Below are positions 39,108-50,546 of a stretch of DNA of 64,000 bases, in pieces; within the stretch, counting starts at the first letter, position 1; each line of letters starts with the position of its first letter. The DNA lies in assembly GCF_932294415.1 (NCBI RefSeq), contig NC_065539.1, positions 33,048,001 through 33,112,000 on the forward strand, written 5' to 3'. This DNA is from Quercus robur (lineage: Eukaryota > Streptophyta > Magnoliopsida > Fagales > Fagaceae). The translations under genes and the position numbers were made by a program. The notes beneath the pieces were generated by a model. That model saw only the letters and a program-made list of their open reading frames with translations, was not told the DNA's origin and did no database searches.

Positions 39108-41095
39108 TTAGTAACTTGAAGTTGGTTCCTTGCTTGATTCAGCAACTTCCAACTCAAATTCCTCATGTTGGTCTTGGCCATTCCCTTGATCTTCGACAAG
39201 CATATTGCATGCTCCAATATCCCCATCGGTACTTCCCTGGATATTATTTGGAGACTGGTTTGGATGCTTTCCCCACACATTTGGATTAGAGTGATGGCTT
39301 CCAAACACCCCATCAAACTTGTTGCTAAGATCGGTTTTCCTAACATTTTCTTTATTTGTATTCCCTCCAGAAGGTTTGATTTTGGCAAGATTCGCTCCAG
39401 CGAATTTGGTGACAGTGATTTCCACCCCAAGATTCTTCCTTCCTCCCTTGATGGGATGTTTGTTGGGAATCTCCATCAGAGGCTTTCCCACTCCAGCCAA
39501 GCTGAGTCTGTCAAGTGTAGAAACCCCCTTTTCTTGCTCTTGGGAGTTAGAGGGCAAATGTGGCACCATGCCTCCAATAGATTTGGTTTGAACCAACCCC
39601 ATATCATGGTGGGGCTTGATCGGATCTACTCCAGCGTTGACGAGGCTAAGCTCGTGATTTTCCCGTTGATTTTTATTGCCCATTGCTGCCGACTTTTGCT
39701 CTCCCTGGACCTGCTGTTGCAACTTTCCTTTCCCTTTCCCTTTAGACCCATTTTTTGCTTTGTGATTGAAGCGGCTGTGATTGGTGTTGGACTGAGACAA
39801 GACTACACCACTTGGGGAAGTAGTGTGGTATACGTTAAGGTCCTTCTTTAGAGGTATGGATAGGTTGGCAGTACTCGTAGTGTCCAATCCCACTAACTTG
39901 CGCTTACCTTTAGGTGAGTAGCTAGGAGGGCTAGATGGTGGAGCAATAGATGGACGGGACCGTAGTTGATGGCCTAAATCTTTCATATTAAATGCTCCAG
40001 CTTGGGATGTACTAGGCTTAGTGTGATTTGGTCGGCTAATACCCTACCTCGGGCCTTGTTTCCTCCTTTCCACTAGCATCCAAGGCCCATATTCATCCTT
40101 AACGTTACCTGCTTCTTCTGATGGTGAAGCTTGGGGATTTTCCATGTCATCTAGATTTTTTTCGGGCTCCCTGAGCACTGCCTGTGCCTCTGTTGCATCC
40201 TTAACAAGGTACGTACATGCTTCTTTTCGGTGCCCCAACCTGCCGTAGGTAAAGCAGAGGGAGCTAATACCCTCATACAAGACCTCTTGCCCAAAACGTC
40301 CGATGAAGACCTTCCTCACCAATGGTTTTGCGAGGTTCACTTGTACAAAAATCCTCGCATATCTCCCACGGGTACTGGAAGCTGTGATAGCATCAATCCG
40401 TAACATTGGGCCTATAGCATTCCCTATATCTTTCAAAACACCTATGTCATAAAACTCTATGGGTAGTCGTGGTAGGCTTGCCCACACAGCCACTTTGGAG
40501 CAAGCAGTGGCGTTGGGTTTGAAATACGGTTCCTATATGCATATGGTCAAGTAATGCTCGCCTATAAACCACGGCCCCCCATTCAAAACCTTATCATAAT
40601 CTTCAATCAACCAAAACTTTATCAAGAAAAAATCCTCCCCCAAATCAATACAATCAAGTCCTTCTACGGGTTTCCATAACTGCATGATTCTAGAGTGCAA
40701 GAAGTGGAAGCCCACAATCCTTCCATGAACCTTAACAATGAGCGAGTGAGCCCATCATCCCTTGATGTGTATCTTCGTCTCTTTAGAGAGCTTGATGGCA
40801 ACCTCCCCTTCCGACAGATCCTCTTTTTCATCATCAAAATAAGCTTCTATCTCAGGATCGGAGTGTACCTCAAAGGCTTGGGCATAAGCCCCAGGGAGTT
40901 CTCCCACGAGCTTTGCCTTGTAGGATAGAGGTTCCCTCGCTTGGCCACCGTCGATGGCCGTTGTGGAGCCAGGGGAGTGGTCCTTTTTGACCTTCTTTGT
41001 GCTTCTCTGTAGTTCCGCTGCTTCTTCCCCTATCTTCTCTAGCCTTGAAAATTCACACTCCATGTCTTTTGAAAAGAGTAAAGAAACACCTATCA
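39108..41095 (-). pseudogene. LINE A ORF1 (DUF4283 RNA-binding protein) and short 5' leader
   Basis: Minus-strand pieces 41099-40755, 40715-40533, 40493-40044 and 39986-39108 give MECEFSRLEKIGEEAAEL, then DUF4283 (LWKPVEGLDCIDLGEDFFLI, KVLNGGPWFIGEHYL), then VWASLPRLPIEFYD. A knuckle CFTYGRLGHRKEAC follows, in which the second Cys is replaced, then a long low-complexity tail. It has about three frame breaks. The 5' leader before the first likely ATG is only about 30 bp, so a few bases of the 5' end may be lost. Confidence 0.82.
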
Positions 41096-41110
41096 TCATG
41101 GCAACTTATT

Positions 41111-41356
41111 ATTACAAGAAACAAAAAAAAAAAAAAAAAAATCTACAGCCACTTATGTACTTCATCTTATTTAATTAAAAAAAAATTACTATTTCCAAAG
41201 CAACCTACTCATATGTCATATCACCCACTCTCCAATACAATATCAGAGCCAACTAGCCAACACTTACCACTCTCACCTCTTCCCCTTTGCTGAGATTTGT
41301 TGGCTGTTGGTAAGTTGATTTAAGATAAAGCTTGTGGGTTTGAGAAAAAGCCCTTT
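41111..41356 (+). other. Leader-like region before the tandem exon array
   Basis: It holds an A-rich start, then C/T-rich sequence with CACCTCTTCCCCTTTGCTGAG and a donor-like TTG|GTAAGTTG at about 41309. It could be the promoter and first untranslated exon of the downstream Myb/SANT gene. This is inference only. Confidence 0.3.
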
Positions 41357-44300
41357 CGTCTTCTTTTCACTTTCACTCCCCAAAATTTTCTCTATCCTCA
41401 TAGTCTCTCTTTACAAACACAAATTTATTCTCCCTCCGACAGAAACTAAACAGCAAAAACCAGTGATAATAGAGAAAGATCCAGTGTCCTTCACCCCGCG
41501 TCTGGGTTTACATATGGTGTTTGCAGACACAGCTTCGTCCTCCTCAGTCATTGCACCATGTTCATCATCCTCCTCCAACGCAGTTCCTGCACCTAAGGTA
41601 AGTGTTTAATGTTTATGTTAAATTCAAAAATGGTATGTTTACCGTTACTGAAATTTGTTCTTGGTTGCTGTTCATTGTTACTTGTCGCTCTTGATGTTGG
41701 ACACATTTTTCTTCCATGCCCTACTAACTGTTCATATATGTATATCTTTTCACTTTCACTCCCCAGAGGTCTCTCTATCCTCATAGTCTCTCTTTAAAAA
41801 CACAAATGTATCCTCCCTCCGATAGAAACTAAACGGCAAAAACCAGTGATAATAGAGAAAGATCTAGTGTCATTCACCCCGCGTCGGGCATTACAAATAG
41901 TGCTTGCAGACACTGCTTCGTCCTCCTCAGTCATTGCACCATCTTCATCATCCTCCTCCAACGCAATTCCTACACCTAAGGTAAGTGTTTAATGTTTCGG
42001 TTAAATTCAAAAATGGTATGTTCACTGTCACTGAAATTTGTTCATGGTTGCTGCTCACCGTTGCTTGTTGCTCTTGATGTTGGACACGTTTTTCCTCCAT
42101 GCCCTATTAACTGTTCATATATGTATATCTTTTCACTTTCACTCCCAAGAATTCTATCTATCCTCAGAGTCTCTCTTTACGAACACAAATTTATCGTCCC
42201 TCTAACAGAAACCAAACGGCAAAAACCAGTGAAAATAGAGAAAGATCCAGTGTCCTTCACCGTACATCTGACATTACAGATGGTGCTGGCAGACACTGCT
42301 TCATCCTCCTCAGTCATTGCACAATCTTCATCATCCTCCTCCAACGCAGTTCCTGCACCTGAGGTAAGTGTTTAATGTTTCTGTTAAATTCAAAAATGGT
42401 ATGTTTACCATTACGGAAATTATGTTCTTGGTTGTTGTTCATTGTTGCTTGTTGCTCTTGATGTTGGACATGTTCTTTCTCCATGCCTTACTAACTGCTA
42501 ATATATGTATATCTTTTCACTTTCACTCCCCAGAATTCTCTCTATCCTCATAGTTTCTCTTTACAAAAACAAATTTGTCCTCCCTTTGACAGAAACTAAG
42601 CAGCAAAAACCAGTGATAATAGAGAAAGATGCAGTGTCCTTCACCCCGCGTTTGGCATTATATATGGAGCTTGCAGACACTGCTTCGTCCTCCTCAGTCA
42701 TTGCACCATCTTCATCATCCTCCTCCAACGCAGTTCCTACACCTAAGGTAAGTGTTTAATGTTTCTATTAAATTCAAAAATGGTATGTTTACCGTTATTG
42801 AAATTTGTTCTTGGTTGCTGTTCATTGTTACTTGTTGCTCTTGATGTTGGACACATTTTTCCTCCATGCCTTACTGACTGTTCATATATGTATATCTCTT
42901 CACTTTCACTCCCCAGAATTTTTTCTATAATCATAGTCTCTCTTTACAAACACAAATTTCTCCTCCCTCCGACAAAAATTTAACGGTAAAAACCAGTGAT
43001 AATAGAGAAAGATCCGGTGTCCTTCACCCCGCGTCTGGCATTATATATGGTGCTTGCAGACACTGCTTCGTCCTTCTTAGTCATTGCACCATCTTCATCA
43101 TCCTCTTCTAACGTAGTTGCTGCACCTAAGGTAAGTGTTTAATTTTTTTGTTAAATTCAAAAATGGTATGTTTACCGTTACTGAAATTTGTTCTTGGTTG
43201 CTGTTCACTGTTGCTTGTTGCTCTTGATGTTGGACATGTTTTTCCTCCATGCCCTACTGACTGTTCATATATGTATATCTTTTCACTTTCACTCCCCAGA
43301 ATTCTTTCTATCCTCATAGTCTCTCTTTACAAACACAAATTTATCCTCCCTCCGACAGAAACTTAACGGCAAAAACTAGTCGTAATAGAGAAGGATCTAG
43401 TGTCCTTCACCCCGCGTCTGGCATTACATATGGTGCTTGCAGAAACTGCTTCGTCCTCCTCAATCATTGCACCATCTTCATCGTCCTCCTCCAACGCAGT
43501 TCTTGCACCTAAGGTAAGTGTTTAATGTTTCTGTTAAATTCAAAAATGGTATGTTTACTATTACTGAAATTTGTTCTTGGTTGCTGTTCATTGTAGCTTG
43601 TTGCTCTTGGTGTTGGACACATTTTTCCTCCATGCCCTAGTAACTGTTCATATATGTATATCTTTTCACTTTCACTCCCCAGAATTCTCTCTATCCTTTT
43701 AGTCTCTCTTTACAAATACAAATTTATCCTCCCTCCGACAGAAGCTAAATGGCAAAAACCAGTGATAATAGAGAAAGATCCAGTGTCCTTCACCTCGCGT
43801 CTGACATTATATTTGGTGCTTACAGACATCGCTTCGTCCTTCTCAGTCATTGCACCATCTTCATCATCCTCCTCCAACGCAGTTCCTGCACCTAAGGTAA
43901 GTGTTTAATGTTTCTGTTAAATTCAAAAATGGTATGTTTACTGTTATTGAAATTTGTTCTTGGTTGCTGTTCATTTTGCTTGTTGCTCTTGATGTTGGAC
44001 ACGTTTTTCCTTCATGCCCTAGTAACTGTTCATATATGTATATCTTTTCACTTTCACTCCCCAGAATTCTCTCTATCCTCATAGTCTCTCTTTACAAACA
44101 CAAATTTATCCTCCCTCCGACAGAAACTAAACGGCAAAAACCAGTGATAATAGAGAAAGATCCAGTGTCCTTCTCCCCGTGTCTGGCATTACATATGGTG
44201 CTTGCAGACACTGCTTTGTCCTTCTCAGTCATTGCACCATCTTCATCATCCTCCTCCAACGCAGTTCCTGCACCTAAGGTAAGTGTTTAATGTTTCTGTT

Positions 44301-44812
44301 AAATTCAAAAATGGTATGTTTACTGTTACTAAAATTTGTTCTTGGTTGCTGTTCATTGTTGCTTGTGGCTCTTGATGTTGGACACGTTTTTCCTCCATGC
44401 CCTACTAACTGTTCATATTTGTATATCTTTTCACTTTCACTCCCCAGAATTCTCTCTATCCTTATAGTCTCTCTTTACAAACACAAATTTACCCTCCCTC
44501 TGACAGAAACTAAACGGAAAAAACCAGTGATAATAGAGAAAGATCCAGTGTCCTTCACCCCACGTCTAGCGTTACATATGGTGCTTGCAGACGCTGCTTC
44601 GTCCTCCTTAGTTATTGCACTATCTTCATCTTTCTCCTCCAACGCAGTTCCTGCACCTAAGGTAAGTGTTTAATGTTTCTGTTAAATTAAAAAATGGCAT
44701 GTTTACCATTACTAAAATTTGTTCGTGGTTGCTGTTCATTATTGCTTGTTGCTCTTTATGTTGGACACGTTTTTCGTCCATGCCTTACTAATTGTTCATA
44801 TATGTATATCTG
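41357..44812 (+). repeat. Nine tandem copies of a 383-bp exon-plus-intron unit
   Basis: The donor AAG|GTAAGTGTTT recurs at 41598, 41981, 42364, 42748, 43131, 43514, 43897, 44279 and 44662, a period of 382-384 bp. In copy 3 the base before the donor GT is GAG rather than AAG. Most units have a branch/acceptor-like TTTCACTTTCACTCCCCAG, a 214-nt exon (or 155 nt from a second acceptor at CCGACAG) and this donor. The exon reads KPVIIEKDPVSFTPRLALH, ADTASSSSVIAPSSSSSSN and AVPAPK. The last exon could splice in phase to the Myb/SANT exon at 45012 (PAPK then MAEPTN). Exon length is not a multiple of three, so a second included copy soon meets a stop. Copies 1, 3, 4, 7, 8 and 9 are open; 5 and 6 carry a stop (TTTAAC, ACTTAA) and copy 2 a stop in the longer exon only. 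I do not recognise the peptide. Confidence 0.85.
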
Positions 44813-45011
44813 CTTTGAGTTAATCTTCACTCTGTGTTGCTCTGGATGCATCACTTTCTTTTATACATAACTCTACAACTTGTTTGGTACAGTTTTCTGT
44901 TCAAATGGCCATTTTACCATTGTGCAGTTACTGGGTTAGACCATAGGGTTACATTCAAGTTGAGAAATCATAAAACAAATATTTAGGACTTAAGTGTATA
45001 TGTCCTATTAG

Positions 45012-45736
45012 ATGGCAGAGCCAACCAATGTTGCGGATTTGAAGATATGGCCTAGTCTAGTAGAAAAGCAGTTCATTGATTTTTTGTTTGAAGAAGCAGT
45101 TAAAGGGAACACTCCTTATGGGAAAATGAAGACAGACTATTGGCCATTTGTCACAGATGAATTTAACAACCAATTCGGAAAAAGCTATAGCCTCTCACAA
45201 ATAAAAGAAAATTTTAAACGTCTTAAAAAGAGATACGGTGCGTTTTCCTATCTAATGGGAAGAATCGATATGAAATATGATCCTGTTACCAACGTCGTCA
45301 CCAGTAGTGACGCGGCGTGGTCAGATGCAGTGAAGGTGAGTGTTATACATTTAATTAATTTCCATGCCGTTCATTCTTTAAATTCTTCATGTAAAGAATC
45401 CCATATATACTAGTGTCTCTAATCCTATGTATACCACATCTTGTCTGTTTCTAGGTGAATAGTAGGTGTATCGACTTTTGTAAAATGGGGCTGGACCACT
45501 ATGAGTTGCTAGGACAACTCTTCCACATGGTTGCACAAACATTCTCTGCCCAACACATCAGTGCAGATGATATGGATGAGCAAGGCAGTAACCCAAAAGG
45601 GAAGCAATTAGCTCACTCCGACACCTCAACCGGGAAGAAGAGGAAAGCAGGGTCCCTTGACAGAGCCACTGAAAGTCGAAAAACCGTAGAATCTGCACAA
45701 GTTCTTGATCCCTTCTCAATGGCAAAGGCCACATAA
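45012..45736 (+). CDS. Myb/SANT-like domain protein (short)
   Basis: Two exons, 45012-45335 and 45455-45736, phase 0, 201 aa. The first (MAEPTNVADLKIWPSLVEKQ, DFLFEEAVKGNTPYGKMKTD, FKRLKKRYGAFSYLMGR) is a Myb/SANT-like DNA-binding domain. This type occurs in plant L10-interacting-Myb-like proteins and in PIF/Harbinger accessory proteins. The second exon has GLDHYELLGQLFHMVAQTF, the common follow-on motif, then a polar basic tail (GKKRKAGSLDRATES). An acceptor-like CCTATTAG precedes the ATG, so upstream exons are possible, and the tandem exon array ends in the right phase to join. It could be a host gene or a domesticated or relic Harbinger Myb-like gene; no DDE transposase is nearby. Confidence 0.75.
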
Positions 45737-47849
45737 ATTTTGCTCTCTATTTCTGGTCTTAATGATATAACCGCGTTCAAGGCCCTTGAAAAATTAGAAA
45801 AGCTCGAATGGAGGCAAGTTTTCATCACCTTGACTCCGGAAAAATGACGGGGCTGGATTGAGTATCTAAGTAGTTTACAATAGGGGAGTTGAATGTATTG
45901 TTTTACTAATTTCTTCCCAATGCAATTATTGAAATAAATTTGTAGCATTTTCACAATGATCAAACATCTTCTTTTCTATTTCAGCACTTTTGTTGTATCC
46001 AAATAGATTTCGTTTAATTCCATTAACTGCTTAAGTCAATAAGCACATTGGTATGAATAAAAAAATGAATGGCATCCGTGACTATTTAATTATCAACCAT
46101 ATATCTGTTATAGCAATTAAGGTGATTTATAAATTTCAACCAGTTTGTTTTGTAACACCTTTTTTTTGTTTTTGTTTTTTTGTTTGTTTGTTTGTTTTTT
46201 TTGTTTTTGTTTTTTTTTTAAAGATATATACCTGATTGAATGACTTTTATTCAAAAGTAAAAAACCATTTAAAAGGTAAAAACCTGGGCACACTGCCCCA
46301 GCTAGTTCGTTAGCCATACAAATCAGGAAGAAAAAACATACAAGGCTTCAATAGTAAAATTCTTAAGAAGATTCAATAGAGAGTAGAAACACATTGATAT
46401 CACTTTAGTTATTAAAAAAAAGTCTTAAATGATGACAATTATAAAACAAAATTCTTCTCAATGAGTTTATAATCAAACATATCTATTGTAGAAGCAAGCA
46501 TATATGATGTCTTGGAAATAAAATTGATAGCCTTCTTCATGGACATACAAGGCCCCAGATTTTTGGGTTTTACACGTTGCCAAAAAAATAAACATTCTTT
46601 TGCAATTCAGAATCACTTGCAATTCATAGACATATTGGATATTGTACTTCCATGCGGATATCTAAAAATTTCACTAATACAAATCTGTTAAAAAAAAAAA
46701 GAAAAAAAAAAGGACAAAGTGTTATCATACAACCACAATTGAATTGAAGGATAGTCAAATTAGCATGTTGTGTCCCAAGAGTCAAGATATCACATAATCA
46801 TTTGGTATCTAAGAATTGTATAAATATTGGACTAATAGATGCATTCATATCAATCTTTGTCAAAAAAATATAAAGTATCTGGAATATGCATTATGCAGTA
46901 GAAAAATGTAGTTATAATATATTTGAATTCACCAACAATTATCATTTGAATAATTGCACTGACTTTATAGTTTTTATTTATTTATTTCATGTACTATATG
47001 CATAGATGTCTAAAAATATGGTAGGGGAGTAAATCAAAAACTAAAATGGGATGATGAAGCTCATTTGACAATCCCAACTCTTTTTTACAAATCAAATAGA
47101 AGTAGCAAATTAAAAGGAAGCAAATTGCGTGATGCTGATCTTGCCAATTTATCCATCTTTGGGTGTTTAGAACTTTTCTCTACACCTACACGTCAATCAT
47201 TATGATTAACCTATCACTGATTGTAATTGGTAAAAATCTAACAGCCCAAGAGGATTTAACCATATGCCAAAAGAGTAACTTTGGTTCCACCCATGGGTAG
47301 CTTTACTTTGTTTAACCCAATTGTAGTGTTTTTCTAATATCCTAGAACTTTTTAAGAACAAAGGCTAATCCAATAAGTTTTTCATATAAATTTAACCCAA
47401 CATGAGATCAAAACTCTAATAGTGCTTGCAAATCAAGAGGCGCAAAAACAAAGTCTTATAAGTTTAATTTATAAAACCAAAATTAGCAAAATTAAATCTC
47501 AATGCAAACCATGACAGAGCAAACAATAACAAAAGTAAATCTCAACATACATGTAATATTTAGAAATGAGTTCAAGGCTTACATATGAAGGTTTGGAATA
47601 TATGTTCCTTCCATGCCATTGTACACCACAGCTACCTTCTCAGGTAGAACATTTTGTCCACTATTTTCTAAAGACCTGCTTCAAAAATTGTCACAAAATT
47701 AGGCCTAAAACCTGATGATAAACTCCTTAGTCTATAAATTCAAATATACAGTTGCCCCAAAAATTAGCTAGAGGGAAAAGAATTGCACCCACACACACAA
47801 AAAAACAGGGCAGACATACTTCACATCTGGCTGTCATTTTTCTGAAGCT
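45737..47849. other. Gene-free interval, probably partly Helitron C
   Basis: It includes a T/G-rich run at about 46157-46220. On the minus strand, about 46330-46157 looks like a short LINE 3' remnant: MANELAG-type end, GAATAAAAG, then a long A-rich tail. No gene is supported. The missing 3' end of Helitron C may lie here but was not found. Confidence 0.4.
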
Positions 47850-49385
47850 GATCACTCATAATTAGACTTTGCTTTACAATTTGGGCAATAGTAATCTACA
47901 TTCTCCAGATCCTTTAAACCATACACAAGTTAGTAGGTAAACACATATATGACAGGAATAGAAATTAACATCACAATTCATAAATCAAGTATATTAAGCA
48001 CACCTTGAGAAGCCTGCTGGAAATATTCTCACACTCAGCATGCACCCAAACATTACAACCATCACAACACACCTGATCAACATCTCTGAATTCATAAAAT
48101 TGTTTTTTAAAAGGAAAAAGAATAGGAAAAATTATAAACCTAATTCAGATTTGCAGGTAATCTCACCCAATTACCGAAAAAGAATGGTCTGATATTGAGG
48201 CCGGAAGGAGAATCTAAAAATTAGAAGAACAGAGACAGAGATTGAAATTCCACTGTGTTCCAAAAATTTTATGCTAAAAATTCTAGAAATTTTCAATCAA
48301 TGCAAACAAATAAAGAGAGGAATAAACTACGAATTTTTTACTAATATATTGCTGTGGCAAAGCTTCTGAGAAATAGTTTGGTACAAATCAGTTGATGAAT
48401 GAAACAAAACCACTCACTATCTCTAAAAAATCATAAATTTTCAACCAACACAAACAAACCCACATTGCTCCTTTTATAGAACTTGATATACGAAACAGAA
48501 AATTGGTTTACAAAAAGTTATTCAAAACAGTGTGCAGTGCAAATTTTTGAGACATTTTATCAAACACACATCATGCATTATTGTTGTAACCATTCCTTGC
48601 ATATAATGTGATCAAAGAACTACATTGCTTCAGCAGAACTACCTAGAATTTCAACAATAATAGAATACCATAATACCTCCAAAACATAGTCAAATAACAA
48701 TTTCAACAATAACCAACTCTAATCAAGATTAACTCGAAATAGACAACACAATAGTTATAGTTCCAAAGCCACAAAAAAAAAAAAAAAAAAGCGCCGTTTC
48801 CAATTCTCTCAAAGGATACAACGTTTTGAACTCTTGGGTAGCACATAAACCAAAAGTCGCCTCTTTTCATGTCTTAATAAAACAATTTGTCAACAACAAC
48901 ATAAATCTATAATATAAAGGGCTAGAATTTCCCAATTCAATATAATTGAAGAAAGAAAACCTTGGATTTGAAGTGCGACTGCAGGTCAGCCTTGCAAGCC
49001 GTCAAGAATTCTGGCTTCTTCGTCATTGTACCAAGTTCCTTTCCTTGGTTTGTCAGATGGAGAGTAAGGTGAGCTCTGAGAGGTAAATATGATGGGTCAA
49101 TCATTTCCCAACGTATCCGATCGGCTCTTCCTTCTTTCTCATCCTAAGTTTTGGATTTTGATTTTGGATTTTTGGGGGAAGGAGAAGGTTTTGATTTTTG
49201 GAGAGAAAGAGGGTTTCTAAGGAGAGAGAGGAATGGTCGTATGTGTTGCCCTTGGTTTTGATTAGAATTTAGGTTTTGTAATATCGGGTGTTGAAAAGAA
49301 AAAATCAGAATTTTTGTTTTTTTTTTTTTAAATAATGCTGACGTGGAAAATTGTGGAAGCTTTAAAGGCTTCGGTTTTATATATA
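47850..49385 (-). mobile_element. Helitron C, partial, with a captured PHD finger
   Basis: Minus-strand sequence starting at about 49385 (TATATATAAAACCGAAGCC, then TTCCACGTCAGCATTATTT) is the same 5' subterminal block as in Helitrons A and B. Its first bases (TC) are absent, and the 3' end of Helitron B abuts it. The interior carries two exons of an ATX-type gene (47851-48072) and a further exon-like stretch near 48960-49050. The low-coordinate end (hairpin plus CTAG) was not identified. Confidence 0.6.
47851..48072 (-). pseudogene. Captured PHD-finger exons of an ATX3/4/5-like histone methyltransferase
   Basis: On the minus strand, exon 48072-48004 (CAG acceptor, donor AAG|GTGTGC) reads VCCDGCNVWVHAECENISS followed by RLLK. 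The next exon, from 47910 (AAAG acceptor), reads DLENVDYYCPNCKAKS and then meets a stop. This is the PHD finger of plant trithorax-like ATX3/4/5 proteins (CDGC..WVHAEC..YYCPxCK). The SET, PWWP and other exons are missing. It lies inside a Helitron, so it is a transduplicated fragment. Confidence 0.8.
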
Positions 49386-50546
49386 CTAGTCGCTAACCCG
49401 TGCGATGCACGGGATAGTTAAACAAAATTTATACACATTCACTTTTATTGGTACAATCATTTGAAAATAATTCTAACTAATACCCAAATGTAAGAGACAC
49501 ATTGACTTACTATTTAAAATAGCCTTCTGAAGAATTTACACATATTGTGCAACTGAGCCTTAATTTCTCATCAACAATAAAAACATGGAAAGAAAATAAA
49601 AATTACAACAATTAATTCCATTATCTTTCATGCTATACTTTGTAATTGTACAAAATTAAGTCAACTCAATTTAAGTAGTTGTAATAAAATTGGCTTCTAC
49701 TATTCTCTATTCTATGGAGATATGAACATATTGGATTTCTCAAACAATTACCGGTATTGCAATAAAATGATTTATTATTGAAAATAAGAAACAAAGAAAA
49801 TCTGTCTATAGCTTAAGAAACACAATATAATAAAATTAAAGAGATAAAATTTTCGGAGGACAAAATATTATAGATAATTTTAGAAACAGATTATACACTT
49901 AAAAGGGTTAGTAATTTATAGCACTTACCCCCCCCCCCACTATTAGTATACAGATACCAAGTGCGGTCGTTGTAACCTTTTGAAAGAACTTTCCCCAATT
50001 GGACCTTATAAAAAAAAAAAAAAAAAAAACACCCAATTAACAAAATTGATCCAAAAGGGTCTAAAAAGCACACAAAATCAATTCAAAAAACAAAAATATG
50101 AGACAAAGTAATTACTTTCCGTTGCCAATGAAATCATCTTTTGTATTGCTGTTCCAAACTGCAACACTTATCTCTCTAAGGCCTTCAATTAACGAAAACA
50201 CAAACTTTTCTTGGAATACCGGAGTATTATGACCATCTAAACACACAAAAAAAAAAAAAAACAAAATCAGTATAACTTACTATAACTCTATAGAAGCCTC
50301 AAAAATATAAAGAGAAATTAAAGGGGTTGAATTTGATATTTACGTTTGGAGAGAGAGAGTTTGCAGAAACTGTAGCTTTATATTTCTTAACTTGAGAGAG
50401 GGATAAAGTTGCTAGGGTTTTGAGGGTAAGGTTGCTAGGGTTTTGAGGTGTTATAATGTTTTTATTTTATTTTTATTTTTTTAAATATTGTGTTGACGTG
50501 GAAAATTGTGATGCCAGCAGAGGTTTCGGTTTTATATATATATAGA
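49386..50546 (-). mobile_element. Non-autonomous Helitron B
   Basis: 1161 bp on the minus strand. It starts TCTATATATATATAAAACC (from 50546 downward) and ends with the hairpin CCCGTGC-ATC-GCACGGG (49397-49413), TTAGCGA and CTAG (ending at 49386). The flanking bases are A (5') and T (3'). Its ends are nearly the same as those of Helitron A, so they form one family. No helicase or captured exon was recognised. A C10-12 homopolymer lies near 49929-49939. Confidence 0.85.

Larger units (their letters stand above)
26715..41095 (-). mobile_element. Full-length plant L1-type LINE (LINE A), split by an LTR element
   Basis: A minus-strand non-LTR retrotransposon is bounded by a 15-bp target duplication TCATGGCAACTTATT (26700-26714 and 41096-41110). 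Without the inserted LTR element (27150-35369) it is about 6.2 kb, a normal full length for plant L1 elements. The order on the minus strand is ORF1 with a DUF4283 domain and a CCHC-like knuckle (about 41070-39108), then ORF2 with APE endonuclease (39079 to about 38260), reverse transcriptase (about 37900-36359), zf-RVT (about 36300-35650) and RNase H (about 35510-35375 continuing in 27149-26748). The tail is A-rich (CCAAAACAAAAATAA). Frames change many times, so it is inactive. Confidence 0.9.

Noticed and set aside
41357-44812. Nine-copy array as a simple minisatellite
   Set aside because: A conserved acceptor, donor and open frame in phase with the next exon in most copies argue for exon origin, though a non-functional array remains possible.
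46157-46220. T/G-rich stretch as a regulatory element
   Set aside because: It is better explained as the A-rich tail of a minus-strand LINE remnant or a microsatellite.
49927-49939. C homopolymer as a G-quadruplex site
   Set aside because: A single run cannot be told from a sequencing or assembly length error, and no further G/C runs are adjacent.
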